Assembly: GCA_030693065.1 (NCBI GenBank)
Contig: JAUYBL010000025.1
Location: 87,241 to 151,240, forward strand
Direction: 5' to 3'
DNA length: 64,000 bases
DNA from: Methylococcaceae bacterium
Lineage (GTDB): Bacteria > Pseudomonadota > Gammaproteobacteria > Methylococcales > Methylomonadaceae
A model generated the notes under the pieces. That model was not told the origin of the DNA. It did not search any database and saw only the letters and a list, made by a program, of their open reading frames with translations. Made by a program: the position numbers and the translations under genes. This document shows positions 46,945 through 53,657 of this stretch, piece by piece (within the stretch, counting starts at the first letter, position 1; the number at the start of each line of letters is the position of its first letter).

Positions 46945-47199
46945 TTATGGATAAATAACTTTTGGCTTAAAGTGAGCCGCTGGATATTTAGGATCAAAGT
47001 CAGAGTTTTCGGCTGCGGCAGCGCTGGCTTTTTTACTTGCTTTTTTGCTTGGCGCCTTAGCTAGGTCTTTATCGATATAAACGACTTTGGGTTGGAAATT
47101 TGCAGCCGGATATTTTGCATCATCACTTTCAGCTGAAACCGACAACGCTGTCATAGAAAGTGCGGCTGTCGCCAACCCTAAAATTATAGCTTTCTTCAT
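46945..47199 (-). CDS. Small secreted protein with a duplicated KYPAAxFxPKVxY motif
   Basis: I do not recognise this family. The 84 residues have a clear signal peptide (MKKAIILGLATAALSMTALSVSA, cleavage near residue 23). The motif KYPAANFQPKVVY (about 29-41) is repeated as KYPAAHFKPKVIY (about 71-83) at the very C-terminus. A lysine/alanine-rich linker (KAPSKKASKKASAAAAE) joins the two. The mature protein is about 60 residues and very basic in the middle. It is followed by a strong terminator and preceded by a leader or operator with an 8-bp inverted repeat, so it appears to be a separately expressed gene. A repeated short motif with aromatic and lysine residues suggests binding to a polymer or surface. 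Confidence 0.8.
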   Translation of the reverse strand: MKKAIILGLATAALSMTALSVSAESDDAKYPAANFQPKVVYIDKDLAKAPSKKASKKASAAAAENSDFDPKYPAAHFKPKVIYP

Positions 47200-47225
47200 G
47201 TGTGTAAACCTCGTGTAGTTATTCG

Positions 47226-47297
47226 GCAGACCCTGTTGCCCCTTATGATGACAGCGTCTGGACGCCCAAAAGTATCAGGCATTTTTCCCGGGTCTGC
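47226..47297 (-). promoter_or_regulatory. Inverted repeat and possible structured leader upstream of the small secreted gene
   Basis: GCAGACCC (47226-47233) and GGGTCTGC (47290-47297) are perfect inverted copies 56 bases apart. Between them on the minus strand is a small hairpin GCGT-CCAG-ACGC and a GCC/GGGC pairing, so the region could fold as a branched RNA. Alternatively TTGCAG, 17 bases, GATACT on the minus strand is a possible sigma-70 promoter, and the repeats could be operator half-sites. The match to known riboswitch classes is not apparent to me. Confidence 0.4.
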
Positions 47298-47333
47298 AAC
47301 TGTTTTTCACCCAAAACAACCACTTGGCACAAG

Positions 47334-48074
47334 TTATAGCAGCGTTTTTATCGCAGGATAATCATTTAGCAAGCGTTGTCTGAAGGCTTCTACTTGAGAT
47401 TCATCTTCCCGTTCATTTCTGGCAATAGTCACAGCAATGTCACTAACAACCTGCATCGGTGCCGACGACAAAAAAACCAACCGGTCAGCCAGCGCAATAG
47501 CCTCACGTAAATCATGGGTAACAAACAACACGGTATGCGGGCGCTGTCGCCAAAGCGTCATTAACAGCTCTCTAACTTGTCTTGCGGTGGGGGCATCCAA
47601 CGACACAAACGGCTCATCCATTAACAACACGTCTGGATTGATGGCAAAGGCCCTGATGATTGCCACCCGGCGACTCATACCCAAGGACAAGCGTTCAGGA
47701 TAGGCATGTTGCGCGTGAGTTAACTGCATAACATCAAATAACGTATCCAAATATGCGGGATCTGTCCCTTCGGGAAGTACCAGCTCGATATTTTCCCGCA
47801 CCGTGCGCCATGGCAACAGCCGTGGATTTTGAAATACATAACCGATTTTCGGTGACGCATGTTGTTGTCCAACGCTGATACTGCCTTGGTAATCGTTATC
47901 CAATCCAGCAATGATGTTTAACAGAGTGGTTTTACCGCATCCTGACGGGCCGACCAAACAGACAAATTCACCTGGATTTAATGACAGCTTAAATTCAGCA
48001 ATCGCTTGATGCTCGCTGGCGCGCGATTTCGCTGGATAGGTTTTACTGTCGATATTTATCTCAACTGTGGTCAT
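47334..48074 (-). CDS. ABC transporter ATP-binding protein (SsuB/TauB-like)
   Basis: A 246-residue ATPase. Walker A is VGPSGCGKTTLL (about residues 40-51), the Q-loop is FQNPRLLPWRTVRENI, and the signature is LSLGMSRRVAI, changed from the usual LSGGQ. Walker B is DVLLMDEPF, followed by the switch histidine in VTHDL. It belongs to the nitrate/sulfonate/taurine import group. It is the last of three genes coding for one transporter, with its start 1 base from the permease stop. Confidence 0.9.
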   Translation of the reverse strand: MTTVEINIDSKTYPAKSRASEHQAIAEFKLSLNPGEFVCLVGPSGCGKTTLLNIIAGLDNDYQGSISVGQQHASPKIGYVFQNPRLLPWRTVRENIELVLPEGTDPAYLDTLFDVMQLTHAQHAYPERLSLGMSRRVAIIRAFAINPDVLLMDEPFVSLDAPTARQVRELLMTLWRQRPHTVLFVTHDLREAIALADRLVFLSSAPMQVVSDIAVTIARNEREDESQVEAFRQRLLNDYPAIKTLL

Positions 48075-48075
48075 C

Positions 48076-48837
48076 TTAGCGGCGCCAGCGTTGCGACTTT
48101 TTATCCAATGGTTTTAACACCAGCACTTCAAACAGCTGAATAACGCTGACGAAGGCAATCGTGTACGCCAAAATGCTGGCGACATCAAACATCTGAAAAA
48201 ATAAATGCAGCTGATAGCCCATGCCGTTACTGCGACCCAATAATTCAACCACCAAAATAATCTTCCAAATTAACGCCAGCCCGGAGCGCGTCGCCGCCAT
48301 TACAAACGGGTGTAACTGCGGCCAAATAACATGTACAAAGGTTTTGCGCTTGCCGAAACGATAACAACGCGCCATCTCCAATAAATCCTGGTCCAACGTA
48401 CGCGTACCTTCACGCACAGTGACAACGACATTGGGCAATTTATTAATCACCACCGCCAAAATAGCCGCTGATTCCACCAAGCCAAACCAGACGTAACACA
48501 AAATAATCGTCACCAACGCCGGTACATTCAGAAAAATCACCAACCAGTTATCAAAAAAAGCATCCAGCTTTTTATGCCGTCCCAACAAGATACCGATAGC
48601 GCAGCCCAAACTCATCGCAATACCAAAACTCACCACCAATCGGAGTAAGGTCACGCCTAGATGATAAGGCAACTCGCCTGTTAAACAGGCTTGCCAGAAG
48701 ACAACAGCAACACTTTCCGGCAACGGTAAGTTGCTGCTGTGTAGCACCATCGCCAAAATTTGCCACAGCCCCAGAAATGCCAACACCGACAAGCTGGCCG
48801 CACCGGGAATTAACTTTCTCGTCAGCGTTTTTTGCAT
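48076..48837 (-). CDS. ABC transporter permease (SsuC/TauC-like)
   Basis: A 253-residue inner-membrane permease with six predicted membrane segments. The coupling loop EAA-like motif is EGTRTLDQDLLEMARCYRFGKRKTF, and the membrane region LVIFLNVPALVTIILCYVWFGL precedes it. The ATG before QKTLTRKL is preferred. An upstream TTG that would overlap the substrate-binding protein gene is possible. The substrate is not deducible. Confidence 0.9.
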   Translation of the reverse strand: MQKTLTRKLIPGAASLSVLAFLGLWQILAMVLHSSNLPLPESVAVVFWQACLTGELPYHLGVTLLRLVVSFGIAMSLGCAIGILLGRHKKLDAFFDNWLVIFLNVPALVTIILCYVWFGLVESAAILAVVINKLPNVVVTVREGTRTLDQDLLEMARCYRFGKRKTFVHVIWPQLHPFVMAATRSGLALIWKIILVVELLGRSNGMGYQLHLFFQMFDVASILAYTIAFVSVIQLFEVLVLKPLDKKSQRWRR

Positions 48838-48845
48838 GCTTTTAA

Positions 48846-49805
48846 TTAATTCTCTGTCCAAAAAGTGCCGGGCTGTAATTGCTCAGAATTACCGGTTAGA
48901 ACATGTTTGCTTTGCTTATGTAAAAGTTGATATACGCGTCCGGCTGCTTGCTGTTCTGCCTCACCCCAATGCTCAATGTTACCGGCACAATAGCTTTGGC
49001 GCAGCTGCTTCTGGGTGGCTTGATCATCTACTTTGGTCAAAGGAATGATTTTTTGCCATTCGACATCAGAACTGCACAGTGTTTGCTTGGCTTGTTTGCT
49101 GGCGGCAAAAAAATGTTTAAGCGCGTCTTTGTGTTGTTCCGCCCAGCTTTGCTTAAAGACATAACCAAGATTCGCGACCCGCTCCTGAATGCCCAAGCCT
49201 TGTAAAATGCCGCGTCCATCAATAATAGTTCGATAGTCTTTGCCAAGTCTGGCGGCAAAATGCCAGTAATTAAGCGCCGCGTCGATACGGCCTTGTTTGA
49301 TCTGTTCATTAATCAGCGGTGGCGCACCAAATACCTTTTCCACCGATGCATCCAGATCAATATCGTGCTGTTGTTTAGCCAAGGTTTGCAGCAATAACCA
49401 GTTTTTATCCAATTCACCACCGGCAATGCCTAAGCGCTTACCCTTAAGATCTTGCAATGATTTAATAGCACTGTCCTTGGGTACCACTAACGCGCCGGAA
49501 GTCTCCGAATACGGGTAAAAGGTAAAGTCAGCGCCTTTTTCACGCATGCTGGATACCCAAATCCAGTCCGAGACAATCACATCGACCGCCCCCGACTGCA
49601 AGGCAATTTTTCCGGCCTCAGCATTGGCAAGATGTTGAATATCCAATTGAAAATCACTCGGCTTAGCTTTTAATCCATCTTGCAACACCGGAAATTCCCA
49701 CTCCACCGTACCGGCCGCTTGCACGCCAATCCGGATAGTGGTTTTTTCTGCGGCCAAGCAGTTAACTGACAGCAACAGACCCAGCACTAACAACTTCGTA
49801 TTCAT
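48846..49805 (-). CDS. ABC transporter substrate-binding protein (NMT1/TauA/SsuA-like)
   Basis: A periplasmic binding protein of 319 residues. Its signal peptide is MNTKLLVLGLLLSVNCLAAEK, with cleavage after CLA. The NMT1/TauA fold is recognised by TIRIGVQAAGTVEWE, GAVDVIVSDWIWVSSM and SIKSLQDLKGKRLGIAGG. The family binds taurine, sulfonates, nitrate, thiamine precursors and others, and the residues do not settle which. First gene of a three-gene transporter operon. A GTG directly before the ATG is an alternative start. Confidence 0.9.
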   Translation of the reverse strand: MNTKLLVLGLLLSVNCLAAEKTTIRIGVQAAGTVEWEFPVLQDGLKAKPSDFQLDIQHLANAEAGKIALQSGAVDVIVSDWIWVSSMREKGADFTFYPYSETSGALVVPKDSAIKSLQDLKGKRLGIAGGELDKNWLLLQTLAKQQHDIDLDASVEKVFGAPPLINEQIKQGRIDAALNYWHFAARLGKDYRTIIDGRGILQGLGIQERVANLGYVFKQSWAEQHKDALKHFFAASKQAKQTLCSSDVEWQKIIPLTKVDDQATQKQLRQSYCAGNIEHWGEAEQQAAGRVYQLLHKQSKHVLTGNSEQLQPGTFWTEN

Positions 49806-50297
49806 CACATCTATCCTGCTAAAAATAAATAAAGAAGCGTTATTCTATCTCATTAAAACATATAGACTACAAAACCTGTCCTCTCGACTTATTGCTTAAA
49901 GTAGGATTAGACATGACTTTGTATTAGGCAGGTGATTTTTGCCGTTCGAAGTAATTCATTCGAAGAAGGGATGAAAACGATCTAGCCCCTTAGATCAGCG
50001 CCCACCCACGTCATTCTAATTAAACTGTGTTATTTAACACACTTTTGCTGTGTCATATCCCATAGTAATCTCTATCAAAAAATATCGTTTTGAGTAAAAA
50101 CCAAGTGGCTTAGTATGAAAAAAATCTTATTTTTCAATGGTTTTTGTAAGCAAATGACTACTGCCGACAGAATTTTAAAGCTATAGAATTATTAAACTCT
50201 AATATACGATCAAGACAAAGAATGCAATAAAATTAATATGTTTATTTTCAAATACTTAAATATACATACATATTAATATCGCAACATATTTTTAAAA

Positions 50298-50313
50298 TGG
50301 CACAGACCCTGCA
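50298..50313 (+). promoter_or_regulatory. Sigma-54 promoter of the PEP-CTERM cluster
   Basis: TGGCAC, five bases (AGACC), then CTGCA. The GG and GC doublets are 10 bases apart. Transcription would start near 50324, just ahead of the riboswitch. PEP-CTERM and exosortase systems are often linked to the PrsK/PrsR two-component pair and RpoN, so this promoter fits known biology of the system. Confidence 0.8.
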
Positions 50314-50351
50314 TTATATTTATTGTCAGTTTTAATATCTTCGTCACATGG

Positions 50352-50445
50352 GTAACTAAACTGACCCATTGCCACACCCGATGCGAGTCGGGGCCGGAAA
50401 GCCACGAATCTTGATTACCCAAGATAGTCGGGTCGCCTCTTATCT
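50352..50445 (+). ncRNA. GEMM-type (cyclic-di-GMP-I family) riboswitch
   Basis: Several features match GEMM-I aptamers. There is a hairpin of six pairs closed by a GNRA tetraloop (CCCGAT-GCGA-GTCGGG, 50377-50392), flanked by CCACA and the joining GGAAAGCCACG (50396-50406; consensus GCAAAGCCACGG). A second hairpin follows, ATCTT with AAGAT. The conserved AGTCGGGTCGCC (50426-50437; consensus AGCCGGGTTGCC) completes it. The aptamer ends about 80 bases before the start codon. Some consensus bases differ, so ligand specificity (c-di-GMP or 3',3'-cGAMP) cannot be fixed. The region from 50440 to 50517 would be the expression platform. Confidence 0.75.
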
Positions 50446-50517
50446 TATGGTACGAGTGAAACATGCGCGCTATCCATGGCTTGCAGTTATCAACTTTAAT
50501 TTGGATGAAGGTATCAC

Positions 50518-51639
50518 ATGAAATTTCGTAAAAATTTAGTATCAGCGTTGTTAATCGGCGGCGCAATGGCCGTTTCTGGTCAAGCTTCTGCACATTGGAG
50601 CTCAGGTCCGTTCTTATATAACGATGCGGGTTCTAACCCACTGAATTTGGCTAACGGCAACTTGGCAGCTGGCGTGACAAATAACGGTACAGGCGCTAAT
50701 GCTTCCCCTGCAACTGGAACCAACGTTGCAACTGGCACAAGCTACGGCACTTACACACAAACTCGCGCAACATCTTCTGACTATGGCTGGATTCAAGGTC
50801 AAGACAACACTTTGTGGGCTAACAGCCACGACAATAAAGGCTTGGCGTTCTCTTTAACAGGCACTTCACTAGTTAGCTTTACTGTTACTACTTTAGGTAC
50901 GGCTGCCTCTGTCTTGCAAACTCAAGCAACTGGTGGCACTACTTCAACCCCATTGACTGGTCTGGATTGGAACCCTGCTTTCTCTATTTTCAAAGGCTTG
51001 GCTCCACAATCTTCACATGAAGGCGGCGCTGGCAACACTACCCTGGCCAACAATCTTCCTGGTTATGTTTCTTGGGGTCCTTATGCCTCAGCTCAGCCTT
51101 ACACAGCTGGTACTGACGCCACTTATGAAGCCACTACCGGCAACACTTACACTGGCAACGGCACTTGGGGCGCATACCGCTCAAATGCTGATTGGACTGG
51201 CGGACGTGATGTTAGCACGACTGCAACCTACGGCAACGGCAACCTGATCGGAACTTCCTTAGCTTTAGGCGGTGGTAACGTTTCTACTCTGGATTACATT
51301 GATGCCGCCTCTTCTGCTCCAGGCGGTCACACAGTGACTTGGACTGGCACTTTAGGACCTGGCGACTACAGCATTTGGGTGGGTGGTACAAACGCTGCTA
51401 ATGCTGCAACACAACAAAACAACTATATAGCTCTTGCCAACCACCTTGCTAATGGCGGCACCGCAGCTGATGCTACTGGTGTTCTGTTATCAACCGCTAT
51501 TGCAGATCTACGCAAAAGCTATGGCTTCACCATTCAAACAACTGTTGCTGCTGTGCCAGTACCAGCTACTGTTTGGTTGATGATCACAGGTTTGATGGGT
51601 TTATTAGGCCTGCAAAAACGTAATAAAATGGTTGCTTAA
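50518..51639 (+). CDS. PEP-CTERM-type sorted surface protein 1 (N-terminal His)
   Basis: A secreted 373-residue protein, poor in charge and rich in Gly, Thr, Asn and Ala. The signal peptide ends QASA, so the predicted mature protein starts with His26 (HWSSGPF). The C-terminus is a sorting tail: VPVPATVWLM, a hydrophobic helix, then LQKRNKMVA. This belongs to the PEP-CTERM/exosortase type, in which an exosortase processes the tail for release or polymer attachment. His104 (in NSHDNKG) and His157 (in SSHEGG) align with histidines of the next protein. I do not recognise the mature domain. It is expressed from the sigma-54 promoter through the riboswitch leader. Confidence 0.85.
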   Translation: MKFRKNLVSALLIGGAMAVSGQASAHWSSGPFLYNDAGSNPLNLANGNLAAGVTNNGTGANASPATGTNVATGTSYGTYTQTRATSSDYGWIQGQDNTLWANSHDNKGLAFSLTGTSLVSFTVTTLGTAASVLQTQATGGTTSTPLTGLDWNPAFSIFKGLAPQSSHEGGAGNTTLANNLPGYVSWGPYASAQPYTAGTDATYEATTGNTYTGNGTWGAYRSNADWTGGRDVSTTATYGNGNLIGTSLALGGGNVSTLDYIDAASSAPGGHTVTWTGTLGPGDYSIWVGGTNAANAATQQNNYIALANHLANGGTAADATGVLLSTAIADLRKSYGFTIQTTVAAVPVPATVWLMITGLMGLLGLQKRNKMVA

Positions 51640-51671
51640 ACCTTATTAAAGATTTAATACGCTGTTGATAT

Positions 51672-51703
51672 GGCTGGGCACTTTAAAAAGTGCCCAGCCT
51701 TTT
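51672..51703 (+). terminator. Terminator/attenuator between PEP-CTERM genes 1 and 2
   Basis: GGCTGGGCACTT and AAGTGCCCAGCC form a 12-bp perfect stem with a TAAA loop, followed by TTTTA. This should end most transcripts after gene 1 and leave partial read-through to genes 2 and 3, giving unequal amounts of the three proteins. Confidence 0.85.
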
Positions 51704-51728
51704 ACGGTTTTAGCCCTTTGGAGTCAAC

Positions 51729-52499
51729 ATGAAAAAACTATTATTAACAGTCGCCACCATCGGCTTAACTGCCTTGGCACCGATTCAACAAGCTGCTGCA
51801 CATGTCGGCTATCTGGATTTAATCAACAATCCTGCTGCCGTTATAACCTCCACAGCCGCTTCAACGACCTACTATTATGGCCAAGCCGGTCTGATAAATG
51901 GCAATTTCGGCTTTGCTGACGCTGCCGATGGTAATTGGGGCGATAGTCACCATGGTGGCTGGGCTAAATTCGATATTACTGACGCGAATGGGGCATATAT
52001 CGATCTAAGCGTTTTCAGCGATGGCAGAAACGAGCTTTTTGAAGGCGTGCCGTTTATAGTCAGCGATTTTAATCCTGGTTTGAGCATTTATAGTGGCGTG
52101 GTGCCTGACGAATCACATGAAGATTACAGCGGGGTACCTTCCGGTATGGGTGGGGCATGGAATGCATTAGGCGACACCACCATGGGCAACGACCTTGGCG
52201 AAATACATACAATTGACTACATCACACACGTTGCGCAAAATCAGGCCAATCTTCAGTCGAGCATTTCCTTAAGTAATTACTGGCTGGCACAAGGCACGTA
52301 TTCCGTCGTTTTCGGTGGTGATTCTTTAGCTGCACTTGCTACATCCACTACCGCCAATGATGACATTACCGCCAGGGGTTACGGCATCAGTTTAAAACTA
52401 ACTGATGTAGCTGCTGTTCCGGTTCCTGCTGCAATATGGATGATGATGGGCGGTTTGATGGGGTTATTAGGTTTACAAAAACGCAAAATAGTTGCTTAA
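51729..52499 (+). CDS. PEP-CTERM-type sorted surface protein 2 (paralogue of protein 1)
   Basis: A secreted 256-residue protein. The signal peptide ends QQAAA, so the predicted mature start is His25 (HVGYLDL). The C-terminal sorting tail is VPVPAAIWMM, a hydrophobic helix, then LQKRKIVA, nearly the same as protein 1. The body is a distant paralogue: His74 (DSHHGGW) and His130 (DESHEDYSG) correspond to His104 and His157 of protein 1, and LSIYSGVVPDESHE matches FSIFKGLAPQSSHE. The spacing between these histidines is 56 against 53 residues. Function is unknown. Confidence 0.85.
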   Translation: MKKLLLTVATIGLTALAPIQQAAAHVGYLDLINNPAAVITSTAASTTYYYGQAGLINGNFGFADAADGNWGDSHHGGWAKFDITDANGAYIDLSVFSDGRNELFEGVPFIVSDFNPGLSIYSGVVPDESHEDYSGVPSGMGGAWNALGDTTMGNDLGEIHTIDYITHVAQNQANLQSSISLSNYWLAQGTYSVVFGGDSLAALATSTTANDDITARGYGISLKLTDVAAVPVPAAIWMMMGGLMGLLGLQKRKIVA

Positions 52500-52542
52500 A
52501 ACTTGCTGTTTCCCCTAGCTTATTTATTAAGGTAAAGAAATC

Positions 52543-53283
52543 ATGAAATTTCAAAAAGCAATTATCTCAGTATTAATAGCTAGTGGTAGCTTGATATTGA
52601 TGGCACCGGCCCAAGCTGCGACCACTTATTTCTCTGCAGATTTTAATTCGACCGATGGCGGTTTTACCACTAGTACTGTCAACCCGTTTAACGGCATCCC
52701 TAAGGCAGGTTGGATCTACGGCGCGGCGGCTGGCGCATCAGGCAGCGGCGGCTGGAGCACGCTTGGCGAACAGGAAGACGGTGGCAGCCCATACGAACAT
52801 CTACTAACTTCTCAAATCGTTACTCTATCGGCCTCGGGTGCAGTAAACCTCAGCTTCGACCATTTCTATGATTTTGAACAAAATTGGGATGGAGGCGTGG
52901 TGAATATCAGCGTCAACGGCGGCGCCTTTACGCAAGTGTCAGCCGCAAGCTTTACGCAAAACGGTTATTCAGGAATCATTCAATCTATAGATGATTGGGG
53001 ATACGCCGGGGACTTTAACAACCTTAACGTTTTTACTGGAACCACTACAGGCTTTATCACCAGTCAAGCTAATCTGGGTAACTTCAACGCTGGCGATACG
53101 TTGCGAATTCAATTCCGGGGCGGCTGGGACTGGAATGGGCTCGGGCAAAATGAGTTGGGGCCGAACTGGGCTATCGACAATGTAACCCTCACCGCACCAG
53201 TGCCGCTACCGTCCGCAGCTTGGCTATTCGGAAGCGTTTTAACCGGTTTTATTGGCTATCGTCGTCGCAAAACAGCAATTTAA
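52543..53283 (+). CDS. VPLPA-type PEP-CTERM protein 3
   Basis: A secreted 246-residue protein. The signal peptide ends PAQA. The mature body looks like a beta-sandwich (jelly-roll, choice-of-anchor-like) domain, with SADFNSTDGGFT near the start and WAIDNVTLTA near the end. The sorting tail VPLPSAAWLFGSVLTGFIGYRRRKTAI is of the VPLPA subtype, distinct from the tails of proteins 1 and 2. It is not a paralogue of those. It follows protein 2 by 43 bases, and a strong terminator follows it. Confidence 0.88.
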   Translation: MKFQKAIISVLIASGSLILMAPAQAATTYFSADFNSTDGGFTTSTVNPFNGIPKAGWIYGAAAGASGSGGWSTLGEQEDGGSPYEHLLTSQIVTLSASGAVNLSFDHFYDFEQNWDGGVVNISVNGGAFTQVSAASFTQNGYSGIIQSIDDWGYAGDFNNLNVFTGTTTGFITSQANLGNFNAGDTLRIQFRGGWDWNGLGQNELGPNWAIDNVTLTAPVPLPSAAWLFGSVLTGFIGYRRRKTAI

Positions 53284-53349
53284 TACCTTACTAAAAATCT
53301 AAAATGGTCGCTTAAATCCGTTCTGGATTTGACCCATTGCTCTACAAAT

Positions 53350-53374
53350 AGCCGGGCTTGCCCGGCTTTTCTTT
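53350..53374 (+). terminator. Terminator after PEP-CTERM gene 3
   Basis: AGCCGGGC and GCCCGGCT with a two-base TT centre, realistically a four-base loop, followed by TTTCTTT. It is a strong GC stem, 67 bases after the stop. Confidence 0.85.
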
Positions 53375-53554
53375 GGACTCTGTTTATCGACGAGCTTCTA
53401 AAATAATTATCCCACTTGATGTCTACGGAAAATTACATTTTCGCCAGTCCGCTGGGTTTGTTAGAATGTGATGCAGTTAACAACAAGCCGAAGTGCTTAA
53501 ATGTCGCTTTGTATGCTGGTAAAAAGCAATATTTTGAAGGTAACTGAATAGTTA

Positions 53555-53584
53555 TTGCAAAAATTCTGAATTTTGCCCTACATT
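53555..53584 (+). promoter_or_regulatory. Possible sigma-70 promoter for the carboxypeptidase gene
   Basis: TTGCAA, an 18-base spacer, then TACATT. The match is moderate, about 75 bases before the start codon. Confidence 0.4.
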
Positions 53585-53657
53585 ATCTTTGTCGTTTTCA
53601 CTCCCCGCCTTTTAGCATCGGGTTTTACTTTCACACTCTACCTCTAAATTCTGTTAC

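Larger units (their letters stand above)
49806..50517. other. Long regulatory region upstream of the PEP-CTERM cluster
   Basis: A gap of about 700 bases between divergent units. It contains two TTCGAA palindromes (49945-49950 and 49959-49964), an inverted repeat GTGTTA-TT-TAACAC at 50027-50040, a very AT-rich stretch (50080-50290), a sigma-54 promoter (50298-50313) and a GEMM-type riboswitch (about 50355-50440). The inverted repeat lies about 260 bases upstream of the sigma-54 promoter, a position compatible with an enhancer for an NtrC-type activator such as PrsR. No coding sequence is evident. Confidence 0.6.
53284..53657. other. Intergenic region between the PEP-CTERM cluster and the carboxypeptidase gene
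   Basis: It contains the terminator of the PEP-CTERM cluster (53350-53374) and, at 53555-53584, a possible sigma-70 promoter for the carboxypeptidase. In the remaining part, 53380-53550, I see nothing I can name. Confidence 0.5.

Noticed and set aside
47320..47341. TGGCAC near the end of the ABC ATPase gene as a sigma-54 site
   Set aside because: The GG and GC doublets are not 10 bases apart, and it points into no gene start.
50273..50593. Minus-strand reading frame over the PEP-CTERM promoter and riboswitch
   Set aside because: It crosses the sigma-54 promoter, riboswitch and start of the PEP-CTERM gene, and its product resembles nothing.
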